Shown piece by piece: positions 15,001-24,522 of a stretch of 64,000 nucleotides of DNA. Each line of letters starts with the position of its first letter. Position 1 is the first letter of the stretch. The notes beneath the pieces were generated by a model that did not search any database, was not told the origin of the DNA, and worked only from the letters and a program-made list of their open reading frames with translations. Source of the stretch: Heliopora coerulea (lineage: Eukaryota > Cnidaria > Anthozoa > Scleralcyonacea > Helioporidae); assembly GCA_030142905.1 (NCBI GenBank), contig JASJOG010000028.1, positions 124,001 through 188,000 on the forward strand, in the 5' to 3' direction. The position numbers were made by a program, and so were the translations under genes.

Positions 15001-18000
15001 ATTAGTATGATATCGTATGGTTTGTAATTAGTATATAGTGATTGGTAACGTTTTTCACTTTTCAAACAAGATACTTTGATCGATTTTCATTTGGTGCTGG
15101 ACGTAGCTGTATGTAATATCAACTCATCTGTAACAGGAACACAATCTTCTTTTCTTTTTCTCTTGCAGAAATTTAATGGACGCCATAGCGTACAGAGTAC
15201 AATGGGCTCCACGTATACGGATATACCGTCGGCGTTGGACTCTGCTCTTGACATTCTCATCAAGCAATACAAATTCAAGGCACTTCAGAACACCCTCAAA
15301 ATGATGCTCAATATGTTTAGGTTTGTGAGGTTTCTCTCCCCTTCCCTTTTACTCGCTTCCCTTCCTATCCCTTTTCTTCCCCTCCCTTCTCTTTCCTTCC
15401 GACCCGTCCCGTCCTTCTTTGCTTTATTCATGTCTTCTTTCTTTCCTTTCTTAATTCCTTCTTTCTCTTGCTATCCTTTTTTACTTTCATCCATTTATTC
15501 TTCCCGTTCATTTTTTCTTCCTTTCTCTCTATCTTTTCTTTCTTCCTTTCTTCATTCTTTTCTTCTTTCCTTCTTACTTCGCTATTCACCCTTTTTACCT
15601 TCCTTCTTTCCTGTCTTTCATTCCACCCCCTCTTTCCTCCTTGCTTTCCTTCCTTCCTTTCTTCCTTCTTTTCTTCCTTCTTTCCTTCCTTCTTTCCTTC
15701 CATCCTTCTTTATTGCCTTCTTTTCGCTCTTGACTTCCAAGCTCATTTTTTACTTTGAAGATTAATTCAATTGCTACGTCTCATTATGCCCAATTTTTAA
15801 TACCCATTTATCTTCCTTCTGATAGGTGTATTTCGAAAGATCCGGAGGCTGAAATTCCACGAAGAGTGTGTACCGATGGAGACATGTTTCGTTCACTTGT
15901 TTGGAACATCAAAGAAGCCAAATTGTTCATGATTGTTAGCGGGTGGATAGAGGTAAACATTGCCTCCATTGAGAACTTTATTTTTGCTATGTCCTTTTGC
16001 GTTTACTTTGTAATTTATATCATTATAGATTGGCAGTTTCATTCTCTTCCCGAAGTCTAAAACCGTGCATGAGCCCATCAGAGTGTTAATGCAAAACTAC
16101 AGGTATGATGAATGGCACGTGGATTAAATAGGGTTATCAGGGACCTTAAAACCTACGACGTCAACTTCAACGACGACGTCCTTTAAAATTTCCGCATTTA
16201 AAGAAATCGCAGTGGCGTAGGAAGCACGGGGGCGCTGGGGACTGGCGCCTTCCTAAACTCTGGAAGTAGGGACTGAGACGCTTAACTGGTTGATATGAAC
16301 GCACGAACATTCTACAAATAGGCACAGAACGTCCCACTCTTATAATGAGTATTTTATATGGCGTTTTGCAACCTTTAGAATTCTATAAATTCCCGCCCCA
16401 AAACGCAGGAAATCGCATTTCAGAGACTTTCGATTTTAAAATTTCCTGGGGGAGTATGTCCATGGACCCCCGTAGAAATTTTCGAGCCTCCCCAACATAA
16501 AACATCTTCCAACGCCCCTGAACCACGGTTTATTGACCACCGTGCTTGATACTTGTGGTTTGTTTTATGACAGCTAAAACGCTCCAGTTCTTCTAAAACG
16601 ACTGTAGTTTCGGGTTGAATTCAATCTTGGGTAACAGCTTGATTCACTTCGCGAGATGATGTCTTCCGTAAGACGTGTAAATGGTCTGGGTGACTGGTAA
16701 GTACAACAACGACGATGTTCAGAATACGCTGGAGAGCAAAAATTATCCTCTTTGTTTTGCATGAAGAATTCTTTTGTTTGAAGCACGTCTTGCTTGAAGT
16801 TGACGTCGTAGATTTTCAGGTCCCTAATGCCTGTTGCATCGTCTTCCGGAAGCGGTTGAGCGGAGTTAGGCTATGCACATATATCGTTCAAAAACATGGC
16901 TGTCCTTGTTTATAAGTACGAGTACTATTTTACAATAGCTCATATCTTCATTTTGTAGAGTGTTGTCGGAACAACAAGATCTCAATACCTCTTGTCCTGA
17001 ACCTATTCCTACTGAATACGGTCAGAAAAACCGGCGATTAAGTGACGATGTCTTCCGAACAGCGGAGCAGCCTCAAAGCTCGTCAAGCATCCAATACGCT
17101 TCAGGAAATCCTCGCGACCTTGCGAAGGACGATGGGAAAGATACCGGGTCTCATTCGTCTGACTCTGGTATGGGTTTCTCGGAAACGGCTTCCGAGAACA
17201 ATGTTCCAGCAGTATTGGCGATAAAGAACACTCAAGACGCAGACGATGAAGTTGCCCTTGGGGCAATTGGTAATTGCGTTGGTAATGTTAAGTCAAATTC
17301 AGGTGCTAAAACGACTGTTCCTGAGATCAATCGCGCCAAACGGTTAAAAGTCGAAGACGGGAAAGCCGTTTCTTCCGCTAGTGGTGCCACTACCGCAATG
17401 AATCCAAAGAAGTATTTGGACGATTCCAACGTTGATGAAAGTCAAAGACCGAACTTAGATCCCAAACTTTACGTTAAGAATGATTCCAGTCTGTTATTGT
17501 CTGTTGAGGAAGAACAGGTGGCAAAGAAGAAAGCAAGTCCAGGTGGTGTAGAACATAATGGGGAAATATTGGAAAAAAATTACCCAACTTCACCTTTGTC
17601 AGAAGGAATTCATCACGCCCCTTCGCTACAAGAAGAAAAGACGAGAGAAGTCGAGAAAAGACGAGAAGTATTGGCACGTAACGTGAGAGGATCTAGTTTG
17701 CGCGAAGCCAGGAAGCTCTCGAACACTCTGGACGCATTGATTGGGTCTATGGACGATCCCATGGAAGATATCGATCAGAGTACTCAGTCTAACACAAATG
17801 CCACCGTTGATCACGATACACTCAACGAGGTTCCTCCGGATCAAGAACGTCGAACGAGTAACAAAGAAAATGTTAAGTCAAAGGATTCGAATATTGGCGT
17901 GCTTACATCGGAGAGCGGTCGTGATTCAAGAGGCTCTGCAAAAGAGCACAATAAAAGTAACAAGCTGAATGAACTGGATGATTTGTTTGATACTTTGGAC

Positions 18001-18732
18001 TTTGTATCGGAAGTCCTGGAACCGCCGCGAATAGTATACGACGAGAAGCCGACAAGTGAACCGAAGAGAAGCCGAAAACCTGCGAAGACAACGGAAACAA
18101 GCAGACGCCGAGAACGTCTAACCCGATCGAAGTTACGGGACGGAACGATGGAAGAACGATCATCGCCAAGGCCTAAACATAAGACGCGAAATAGAGGTGT
18201 TCGACATCGGCACGGCAATGACGTGAATAATGCTGATTACGATGCAGGGCAGATTACTCGAATTAAAGGGGCGAGAAGAACAGAGAAATCTTCCGCTATT
18301 AAGAAACAAGATACTGTAAATGATGTTGACAAAAAGAATAGAGGTATTAAGTTTCAAGATGAGGACGACGCTGGGGCTGTAAAAACATATTCAGCTCGTT
18401 CTGGGTCCGACGAATCACCTCCTCGGCTGCGCAGGTCGCGCCGAATCGCCGAGTCGTCAAGAAACGGTCGAAACGCAGTTTTGACTCTGGAGGAAAGCGC
18501 ATGCGTGGAAGAAAGTACAACTGATCTAAATCAGGCTTTCGTGGACTCGAAATCAGAAGAGAGCCTCGATGAGTATTCGAAAATCGACAACATGAAACAA
18601 GAAAGTCAAAAGCCCAGTTCGAGACCAAGGAAAGTCCGACGGCGATCTTCTGTTGTGAAAACGAATAAATCGCGAGCGCATACGAGGCGTGCATATTTCA
18701 GAGTCAAAAAGGATCGCTCGACTGACGGGTAG
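1..18732 (+). CDS. MICAL-type flavin monooxygenase with PUB-like domain and long basic tail (5' end outside window)
   Basis: Fifteen exons splice in one frame: 1-478, 1909-2136, 4912-5144, 6814-7071, 8610-8928, 10012-10107, 10850-11906, 12657-12846, 13907-13992, 14174-14263, 14491-14602, 15169-15320, 15826-15952, 16029-16102 and 16959-18732. They sum to 5274 nt, a multiple of three, ending in TAG. The first 505 residues follow MICAL monooxygenases almost without gaps. MICALs are FAD/NADPH enzymes that oxidise actin methionines and cause filament disassembly. No CH, LIM or bMERB domain is recognisable. The rest is lysine/arginine/serine-rich and disordered, except a PUB-like segment near residues 1075-1165. 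The acceptors at 13906 and 14173 are the weakest; I chose them because they keep the frame. An alternative is a gene ending at the in-frame stop at 11908-11910 with a second gene downstream. AATAAA lies at 18917-18922. Confidence is high for the monooxygenase, moderate for one continuous transcript. Confidence 0.75.
479..1908 (+). other. Intron 1 of the MICAL-like gene
   Basis: AT-rich intron of 1.4 kb between GTAAGG and TTTTAG. Short open frames inside it show no family resemblance and no codon-like composition. Nothing else recognised. Confidence 0.7.
4168..4600. mobile_element. hAT-like miniature element (433 bp) in MICAL intron 2
   Basis: The ends read CAGGACCGTA and TACGGCCCTG, an imperfect terminal inverted repeat. 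Both sides are bordered by the identical 8-bp direct repeat AAGAGAAC (4160-4167 and 4601-4608). An 8-bp target duplication with CAGG ends is the hallmark of hAT elements. There is no transposase frame inside, so it is non-autonomous. Confidence 0.8.
5211..5418. repeat. Near-perfect long palindrome (foldback MITE-like) in MICAL intron 3
   Basis: Two arms of about 95-100 bp starting AAAGCTCTAGTAAGCGTG and ending with its reverse complement flank a short central spacer near 5310-5322. The arms differ at only a few positions. No open frame. It would fold as a long hairpin in the transcript. The superfamily is not identified. Confidence 0.8.
5825..6135. repeat. Minisatellite, about 50-55-bp unit, in MICAL intron 3
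   Basis: Five to six imperfect tandem copies of a unit containing AATGGCAGGTAGGAAGGCTG followed by a TAGTTCAAAATTATCTT block and a CATACAACAGC block. Open frames on the minus strand here are repeat artefacts. Confidence 0.8.
7190..7540. repeat. Imperfect ATC/GTT trinucleotide-type simple repeat in MICAL intron 4
   Basis: A degenerate run dominated by ATCATTGTTATC and TCGTTATCG words, directly after the exon 4 donor. The open frames it creates are almost pure I/V and not genes. Confidence 0.75.
8265..8575. repeat. CATCAT/GATCAT simple repeat in MICAL intron 4
   Basis: Tandem words of CATCATCATGATCATCAC type. All six frames stay open over much of it, giving poly-His/Asp or poly-Met/Ile products typical of simple repeats. 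It ends about 35 bases before the acceptor of exon 5. Confidence 0.85.
10012..12846 (+). other. Disordered, basic linker of the MICAL-like gene (exons 6-8)
   Basis: Exon 6 encodes an NRRKSSSDD-type phosphorylatable basic patch. Exon 7 (1057 nt) is dense in K, R, E and S, with several possible nuclear-localisation clusters (RKKSK, KAKKAMKKMR) and no recognisable fold. Exon 8 contains a short alanine/valine-rich stretch (about VSALAGIAAVVALTTPLA) that is hydrophobic but short for a membrane span. In MICALs the CH and LIM domains would follow the monooxygenase here; no LIM zinc-ligand pattern is seen in any of these exons. The function of this linker is unknown. Confidence 0.7.
10545..10620. repeat. 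Short tandem repeat of a TTGGGATTCGAG unit
   Basis: Three exact 12-bp copies at about 10549-10585 followed by decayed copies. A related inverted word (AATCCTGACCCGAATCCC type) recurs at 10750-10800, so the 10540-10805 interval may be a decayed inverted-repeat element in intron 6. Confidence 0.65.
13629..13801 (+). mobile_element. Inverted-repeat element with hammerhead-like apex, MICAL intron 8
   Basis: The left arm (13629-13694) and right arm (13735-13801) are imperfect reverse complements of about 66 bp. The hammerhead-like motif 13712-13750 sits at the apex and overlaps the right arm. No open frame. The architecture suggests a small non-autonomous mobile element; it ends about 105 bases before exon 9. 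Confidence 0.65.
13712..13750 (+). ncRNA. Minimal type I hammerhead-ribozyme-like motif
   Basis: Stem I is ATTC (13712-13715) with GAAT (13747-13750). The core CTGACGA is at 13716-13722 and stem II pairs GACT (13724-13727) with AGTC (13735-13738). GAA (13739-13741) is followed by palindromic ACGT as stem III, then A as the cleavage-site base. Tiny palindromic stem III is known for Penelope-like-element hammerheads. One extra T sits between the core and stem II. Activity is untested. Confidence 0.6.
14612..14763. repeat. GTAT/GTAC tetranucleotide microsatellite
   Basis: Alternating GTAT and GTAC words begin just after the exon 11 donor of the MICAL-like gene. Confidence 0.9.
15169..16102 (+). 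other. PUB-like domain of the MICAL-like gene (exons 12-14)
   Basis: Exons 12-14 encode an all-helical stretch then a short strand-like end: ALQNTLKMMLNMFRCI, the acidic-proline turn KDPEAEIPRR, MFRSLVWNIKEAKLFM, SGWIEIGSFILFPKSK and IRVLMQNY. The order and spacing match PUB domains of PNGase/NGLY1-type proteins: leading helix, N-P-n-D-E-K-Y-R-x-I-R turn, a phenylalanine before the GA-helix, a G-F/W loop, then a hydrophobic L-x-F-P-K strand. PUB domains bind the C-terminal tail of p97/VCP. The match was made by eye. The classic basic/aromatic p97-contact residues cannot be confirmed from sequence alone. Confidence 0.55.
15330..15725. repeat. CTTT/CCTT polypyrimidine tract, about 400 bp
   Basis: Nearly pure pyrimidine on the plus strand inside intron 12, immediately between the two PUB-like exons. 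The S/F/P-rich open frames are artefacts. Confidence 0.9.
16211..16520. mobile_element. Possible hAT-like miniature element in MICAL intron 14
   Basis: The ends CAGTGGCGTAGGAAG and, reversed, CAGGGGCGTTGGAAG form an imperfect 15-bp terminal inverted repeat. No clear 8-bp target duplication is visible, so it is either old or misbounded. No coding capacity. Confidence 0.45.
16959..18732 (+). other. Long terminal exon of the MICAL-like gene: basic, disordered tail
   Basis: One 1774-nt exon encodes about 590 residues, rich in charged residues and serine, with no recognisable globular domain. Visible short motifs are two acidic amphipathic stretches (LDALIGSMDDPMEDID and LNELDDLFDTLDFVSEVL), several dibasic clusters (PKRSRKPAK, RLRRSRRIAES) and a C-terminal KVRRRSSVV that fits a basophilic kinase site and a nuclear-localisation signal. 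The stop is at 18730-18732, then AATAAA at 18917. The composition suggests nuclear targeting or scaffold work, which is inference only. Confidence 0.7.
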
Positions 18733-19635
18733 TTTGCAAAGAGTTTTAAGCACTAAAACTGGCAGCCAATTTTGATTTCATGTAACCGAGTTTTCTAGTT
18801 TTCGGCTCTTCTAAATATGTTCAATGAAACAAGGGTTATATGCTTGGAGTTTTTCTCTGAAACGGCCATCAGTGTACTTTTTCATGGACGAGAATTCTAA
18901 GTCCATGGCCTTTCGAAATAAAGATAAATTCATTCCTAAATCGTATATATTAATATGTCAATAGCTATTTTCAAGAAAACCGAATAACCCTTTGTAGAAT
19001 GTATAGTTTCAGTTCCAATGTGCACTGGCATGATAAAAGAAATAGCATATATATTTCTTCCGAAAAAAAAAAAAAAGCCGAAGTATTTCCGATCGAACTA
19101 CGATATTTATATCAGTGAAGAATAACTAATGTTTCTGTAGATTATTTGTATAGCAGATTTTCGGTTTTAGAGCGTGGTGCTGCTGTACTTAATACATTTG
19201 AGATTTTGTCAAAGTTTAATACAAGCAAGAGAGTTGTAAAATAGTTTATGATCAATCTCGAAAAGAGTTGTGTAATGAGTCGTTCTTAGTAACTAAGAAA
19301 TTCTTGAACACTTTGTAATGGAGACAAAGGAGGTTTAAAATAACCAAAAGAAAATAAATGAGATCGTTTTCTTTCTTTTTTGCATTGAAATGTTTTGGTT
19401 TTTGACTCAAACAATGGGATTTTGAGTGAATGAGTAGAACTATTTATGAGTAGAACTATTTACGCATCTTGTTATCCTCGACTACCTACACTGGCACCCA
19501 TTGCTCAAGATTTTATCGCCGAAGAATCCAGTGACAACGATGGCAAACCTCAAGAGATTTAGCCTCCTCTCCGGAATGAAATGGTAAGTCACATCACATA
19601 TTTACCGTGTATCGCTAAGCTTTCCTTACGCCTTT
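18733..19635. other. 3' flank of the MICAL-like gene
   Basis: AT-rich. It holds the MICAL AATAAA at 18917-18922 and a duplicated GAGTAGAACTATTTA word near 19430-19460. No gene is seen. Confidence 0.6.
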
Positions 19636-22221
19636 TTGACCTTACTTTATCTAAAACTCGTTTCTCTAGCCATCTTTCCTTTCTTAGTCGCTGTTTACGA
19701 TATAAAGTCATCCCCTAACGGGTTTAAATCGTCCTTCAACTTATATTCTCACTCGCCTAATATTCGCCATATTATATCTCGCCATGTCATTAAGGCTTGT
19801 TTTGAACACAGTCGGCGTTTGATGCGCATTGCCATTGATTCGATGTCTCTATACATTCAGACTTTAGATTCAGATATTTCGCGTGTCAAATCCAGTTTAT
19901 CTTCGGTATGTCCTTCTATTTTAAGAAAGGACATCATACATTTCATTCGTGTGTTGAATTCTAGACTTTTCTCGTTTCTTCAAGCGAGAAAAGCTTCTAA
20001 ATTCGACTCTTTGTTAGGCACCCGTCCCGTTTCGACCCCTAGTCACACTAGCTCAGCTAACGAGAGCAATTTAGTTGTTACGATTCTCCCCGACTTAACC
20101 CTATCCGACTATGAAAGATCTGTCCTAGCGAAAGGTCTCAAATTTGTTCCCAGCCCCGGGTTGTTTTTTTAGACGGTTACGTCTAAAAGCACACTTTCAC
20201 GACCAATCCTCCGTTCCTGACAAGGACGTTTTTGAGACCATCAACCCAAAGAAATCTTCCTGGTCTCCTCCAGAAGACCAATATGGTTCCCTAGAACTAT
20301 TCATTCAACAATGTTGACATGACATAGAACATCTCCCCAAGCTTAGGCCCAAAAGGCCATCCAACCTCACTGATACTGAAATTAGTGTCCTTCGATCACT
20401 TCGTGCTCGGGATGACATTGTTATCAAGCCAGTTGATAAGGGTGGTGCTTTGGTTGTTTGGAGGGATGACTTATATCGCAATGAAGCTCACAGGCAACTG
20501 AGTGACACTGCTTTTTACAGCAGGGTTGACAGGGATTTGACTTCCACTCACCAAACCACCATCTCTAACATCATCCACAACTTTATCACCACTGGTGATC
20601 TTCCTGAAACTGCCAAGAATCTTATTACAACCACACCTTGCACACCTGTCATGTATTTCCTACCTAAAATTCACAAACCTAACAATCCAGGTAGACCCAT
20701 TGTCTCTGCCTGTGGTTGTCCCACCGAGCTCATCTCCAGTTATCCTGATCATGTTATGGCACCCTTGGTTAGGGACTTACCATCCTATATCAAGGATACC
20801 AAACATGCTCTCCAAATCTTTCAAAACATTCATTTTCATGGCACTCACAAATTCATTTTCACCATGGATGTCAAATCCTTGTACACTGTGATCCCGCAGC
20901 ATGATGGTTTAAGGGCCCTTAAATTCTTTCTAGATAAGCGTCCCAACCAGGAGCCGTCTACTTTTGTTTTGATCCGACTGGCTGAGTTGGTGCTCACCCT
21001 CAACAATTTTTCCTTTGATGGTGATCATTACCAACAAATAAAGGGTGTAGCCATGGGAACCAAAATGGGTCCCAACTATGCCAATTTGTTGGTTTTGTGG
21101 AAAAACAAATCTTTGAACAATACACTGATCCGTTACCTGATTACCTGGGTAGGTACATCGATGACTGTCTTGGTACAGCATCATGTTCCCGTGTCGAATT
21201 GGAGCGTTTTATTAACTTTGTTAATAATTTCCATCCAGCATTACAGTTCACATGGGAGATCAGTGAGACCAGTGTATCATTCTTAGATGTACTCGTAACG
21301 ATCAATGGCAATAAACTTGTTACTTCTGTATTCTACAAGCCTACTGACTCCCACAGCTATCTTCTATTTTCCTCTTCCTACCCCAACCACACCAAGAGAT
21401 CGATTCCCTTCTCTCAGTTCCTTCGTCTTCGCCGCTTATGCAGTGAAGATGAAGACTTTCAAGCCAAAAGTCTGGAAATGAGAAACTTTTTTGTCCAACG
21501 TGGCTATCCCACCTCTCTTTTGGACACTGCCTTTTCAAAGGCCTCCCAAATTCCCCGACCTGAGACCCTTAGAGACCATGTGTCTAATGTCACTACTAAT
21601 AACAAAATTCCCCTAGTTCTAACTTATCATCCTTTTAATTTCAAAGTTAGAGATGTCATTAGGAAGAATTATCATATCTTGAAAAACGACCCTGAAACAT
21701 CTTCCATTTTCTCCAATAATCCCCTAGTCGCTTTTCGACACAGCAAAAATATCTGTGAAACCCTAGTCCATAGCTCCCTACCACAGGATTCGTCGTCATA
21801 TAACGGCACGTTTCCTTGTGGTGTGGGTCAATGTAAAACTTGTAACTTCATAGATTCTTCCACCACCATTCTGGCACCTAAATCTTAGTATCATATCAAG
21901 CACCATTTCACTTGCACCGCCTCCCATCTCATCTACTGCATCTCATGCAGTAGATGTGGCATGCTTTACATTGGAGAAACTGGAAGACTTTTGAGGACAA
22001 GGTTTGGTGAGCACCGCCGCGCTGTCATTGGTGGCAATGCTAACCAGCCTGTTGCCAGACATTTCAATGCTGGTAATCACAGTGTTTCAGATATGAAAAT
22101 TCGAGCCCTCTGTCCCATTTCTGGTGGCAATGATAGCCGCAAAAGACATGAAATGCGTCTCATTTCCAAACTCGGCACCGTCCACCCTCATGGTATTAAT
22201 GAGCGTTTTTCTTATGTTTAA
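19636..22221 (+). pseudogene. Penelope-like retroelement (RT + GIY-YIG), decayed
   Basis: Pieces in several frames make one element. The N-terminal region is 19636-20171. After a frameshift near 20170 and an in-frame TGA at 20316, the reverse transcriptase continues at 20450-21090 (MYFLPKIHKPNNPGRPIVS, MDVKSLYT). A second frameshift near 21095 leads to the catalytic YIDD box (RYIDDCLG) and the thumb, up to a TAG at 21886-21888. The same frame then gives the C-rich HFTCTASHLIYCISCSRCG and the GIY-YIG endonuclease start MLYIGETGRLLRTRFGEHRR. At least two frameshifts and two stops make it inactive. PLEs move by target-primed reverse transcription. No terminal repeats were located. Confidence 0.9.
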
Positions 22222-22470
22222 GTCTATTTGTCTAGGCCCGATGTTAGTTTATTGTATCTGTATTACTAACCTTTTCCATTTTGTTCTTGTTTATCCGCAT
22301 ATTATGCAATTATACCTAGTTTCCTCCTTAATATATTCTGTTATGTGATTTACATTTTTTGTTTATACTTTGTTTTTACCAAATCCATCTTATTGGTCTA
22401 TTTTTATCACGTGACCGCTTTTGTATTCAGCAATATAAAAGCTCATGTTGTTTTCCCGACCCACCCTACT

Positions 22471-22515
22471 AACCTCCCGACGAAGGGCCTTCGCTCGAAA
22501 CGTCGAAGTTTCTTT
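22471..22515 (+). ncRNA. Degenerate hammerhead-like motif downstream of the PLE
   Basis: CCGACGA (22477-22483, one change from CTGACGA), a weak GGG/CTC stem II, then GAA and palindromic ACGT followed by C (22497-22504). It lies about 250 bp 3' of the GIY-YIG end, where PLE terminal repeats carry hammerheads. The core U4 to C change would be expected to harm cleavage. Confidence 0.45.
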
Positions 22516-22566
22516 TCGTATATTTCAGGTAGTTGCTTCACCCAAAGTTATCGCATCTATTTATGA

Positions 22567-24509
22567 AACAGTTCTAGTTGCCATGTCAGTACCCTGTCCC
22601 TTCTAGCTCCCTCCCTCCATTATTACCGCCATAGAGATATAAAATTAGAAGAGGTATGGGGGCCGACAATTGAGGTCAAAGTGAGCCCTGCCGTTTTGAG
22701 TAAATTGTGGGGCAAATCGTACTTCTCCAGGCCCTTGTCGGCCTGTTCGAGAACCTCGAGGTCGAACAATTGATGTCTGGAAATCGTTTCGTGTTTGTTT
22801 TCATTAGCTATATGGCAGAAAAAGAGCTTCTTTAGTTACTAGTTGTCTTAATTGTTTCACATTCTTTTTTCTTTTATTTTTTAAAAAAAAAATCAAAAGT
22901 GAAGTAGCCTTTCACCATGACCGTTTCATTTCATCCGGGTATGTTTGTTTTGCCCCCCCCCCCATGTATCCAATATGGTGGCCTTCAATCTGTCGCCTGC
23001 GGATGAGTAACATTTAGCTACAATGCCCCTCTAGTTCACATACGATCAACATGATTATCACCCCAACCACCATCCCCCACTACCCAGCCACCACTTATCG
23101 ATCACCACCTGTCCACCGCCACCTGCTTATCACCATCCGTCAGCTATGCTATTTTTGTCCAGTGACCGATTAAAGGGGAAACAGATGGTGCGACCACCTG
23201 GGGCCCACACTTAAAGGGGACCATGCAGGGACAATGCACATTCAGGGTATCTGAATAATTTTTGTGCTCGAAAAAATTGTGCTATTTGATACGACTTACA
23301 CAAACGCTATTCGTTATTCTAGTGAGATAAATTTTGCATGTGTACCTCTCAGTTACAAACCGTTGACGGTACAATTATTCTTCCTTAGCTCAGCGCTGTT
23401 AAAATGCTTGTTTCACAAGCGTGTAGCACATATAGCATTCTTCCTCCTAGCTTTATTGAGAATCAGCCATTGAGAACTTGACGGTACTGAACTGAGCTCT
23501 CATTTTCAATTACGTCAGGGAACTTTACTACATTTAGGGTAAAATGGGGTAGCAAGGGTTGAGTTAGGTTTAATGTATGTGTACTGAAAAGCGTGTAAAA
23601 TACCCAATATGGCGGCGAAATTTTACAATCATTCCGAAAGAGCAGTTTTTCCACATTCTTGCGTACATTTGCGTTGCAGCTGTTTCATTTGGCTACGTAT
23701 GGAGTAAAAATTACATGAAGACACATGTGAATCTTTCCGGACGGTAGGTGTCAAAAAAGTTACCTTTACAAGCGAAGAAACGTCCACACTGGTCAGGACT
23801 TATAAACTGAGTGATTGTTTGTATGCTGCCGTTCGTGTCGGACTAATGATATAAACGTGTGAGAAGCCGAAAATTCTTCAGTATTTTGCGATGGTTCGTT
23901 GGTCTGACGAAGGGAAGCGATGCTGGAGCAATATTCTAACTAATCAATATCAAACATTTACAGCCGGTACATCCACATTTGGCATAGGGATAAGACTACG
24001 CAACTCTACAGCTGTTGGGGGAAACTAGGGTGAAAATTTCAGTTTGTTAAAAATTTGAAGCAGTTCTCCTCCAGACTAGAAAGTCTGCAGTGGAGGTCGA
24101 ATTTATAAAGTGAAAGCAATTCCGAGAAAAGTACGCATTACAATCAGTTCTTTGATTAATAGATTACAATTTTATTTTTAATCGTAAATTTGTGATTCAT
24201 ACTGGATGATCTTCACTCAGACAATGAATATAATTAATCAAGTAAATGTGGTTGCCAGGTAAGTAAACCGTCTGACCAAAAAGTTCATTGTGGAGTTGCT
24301 TTTTTGGTATTTCATGTAATTTAATGAAAACTTTTGCATGATTATAATACATGTTCAGTTTCTAACAACTTAATCTAGTGTTCCTATAAACTTCTTATTC
24401 TCAAGAAATTACTGCTGTGTTTAGCCACGAAGTTGTTATTTGGTAATAAAATGTCATACAGGATGTTTTGCCAGAATTGTTATACTGACAGTAGTTGCTC
24501 TTTTACAGT
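22567..24509. other. SWT1 upstream region and probable 5' UTR
   Basis: No coding gene recognised. A YY1-type ATGGCGGC motif is at about 23608-23616. A likely non-coding first exon ends at a strong GTAAGT donor near 24259 (GCCAG before GTAAGT), and a pyrimidine-type acceptor TTTTACAG precedes 24510. The interval 22900-23230 is C-rich and of unclear origin. Confidence 0.5.
23604..23620 (+). promoter_or_regulatory. YY1-like ATGGCGGC motif, candidate SWT1 promoter
   Basis: AATATGGCGGCGAAA is a good match to the YY1 element often found at animal housekeeping promoters just downstream of transcription starts. It lies 0.65 kb upstream of the inferred non-coding exon donor. The assignment to SWT1 is inference. 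Confidence 0.4.
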
Positions 24510-24522
24510 GAGAAGTGCCATC

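Noticed and set aside
15360..15765. Long S/F/P-rich open frame extending exon 12
   Set aside because: Reads through the intron donor into the pyrimidine repeat.
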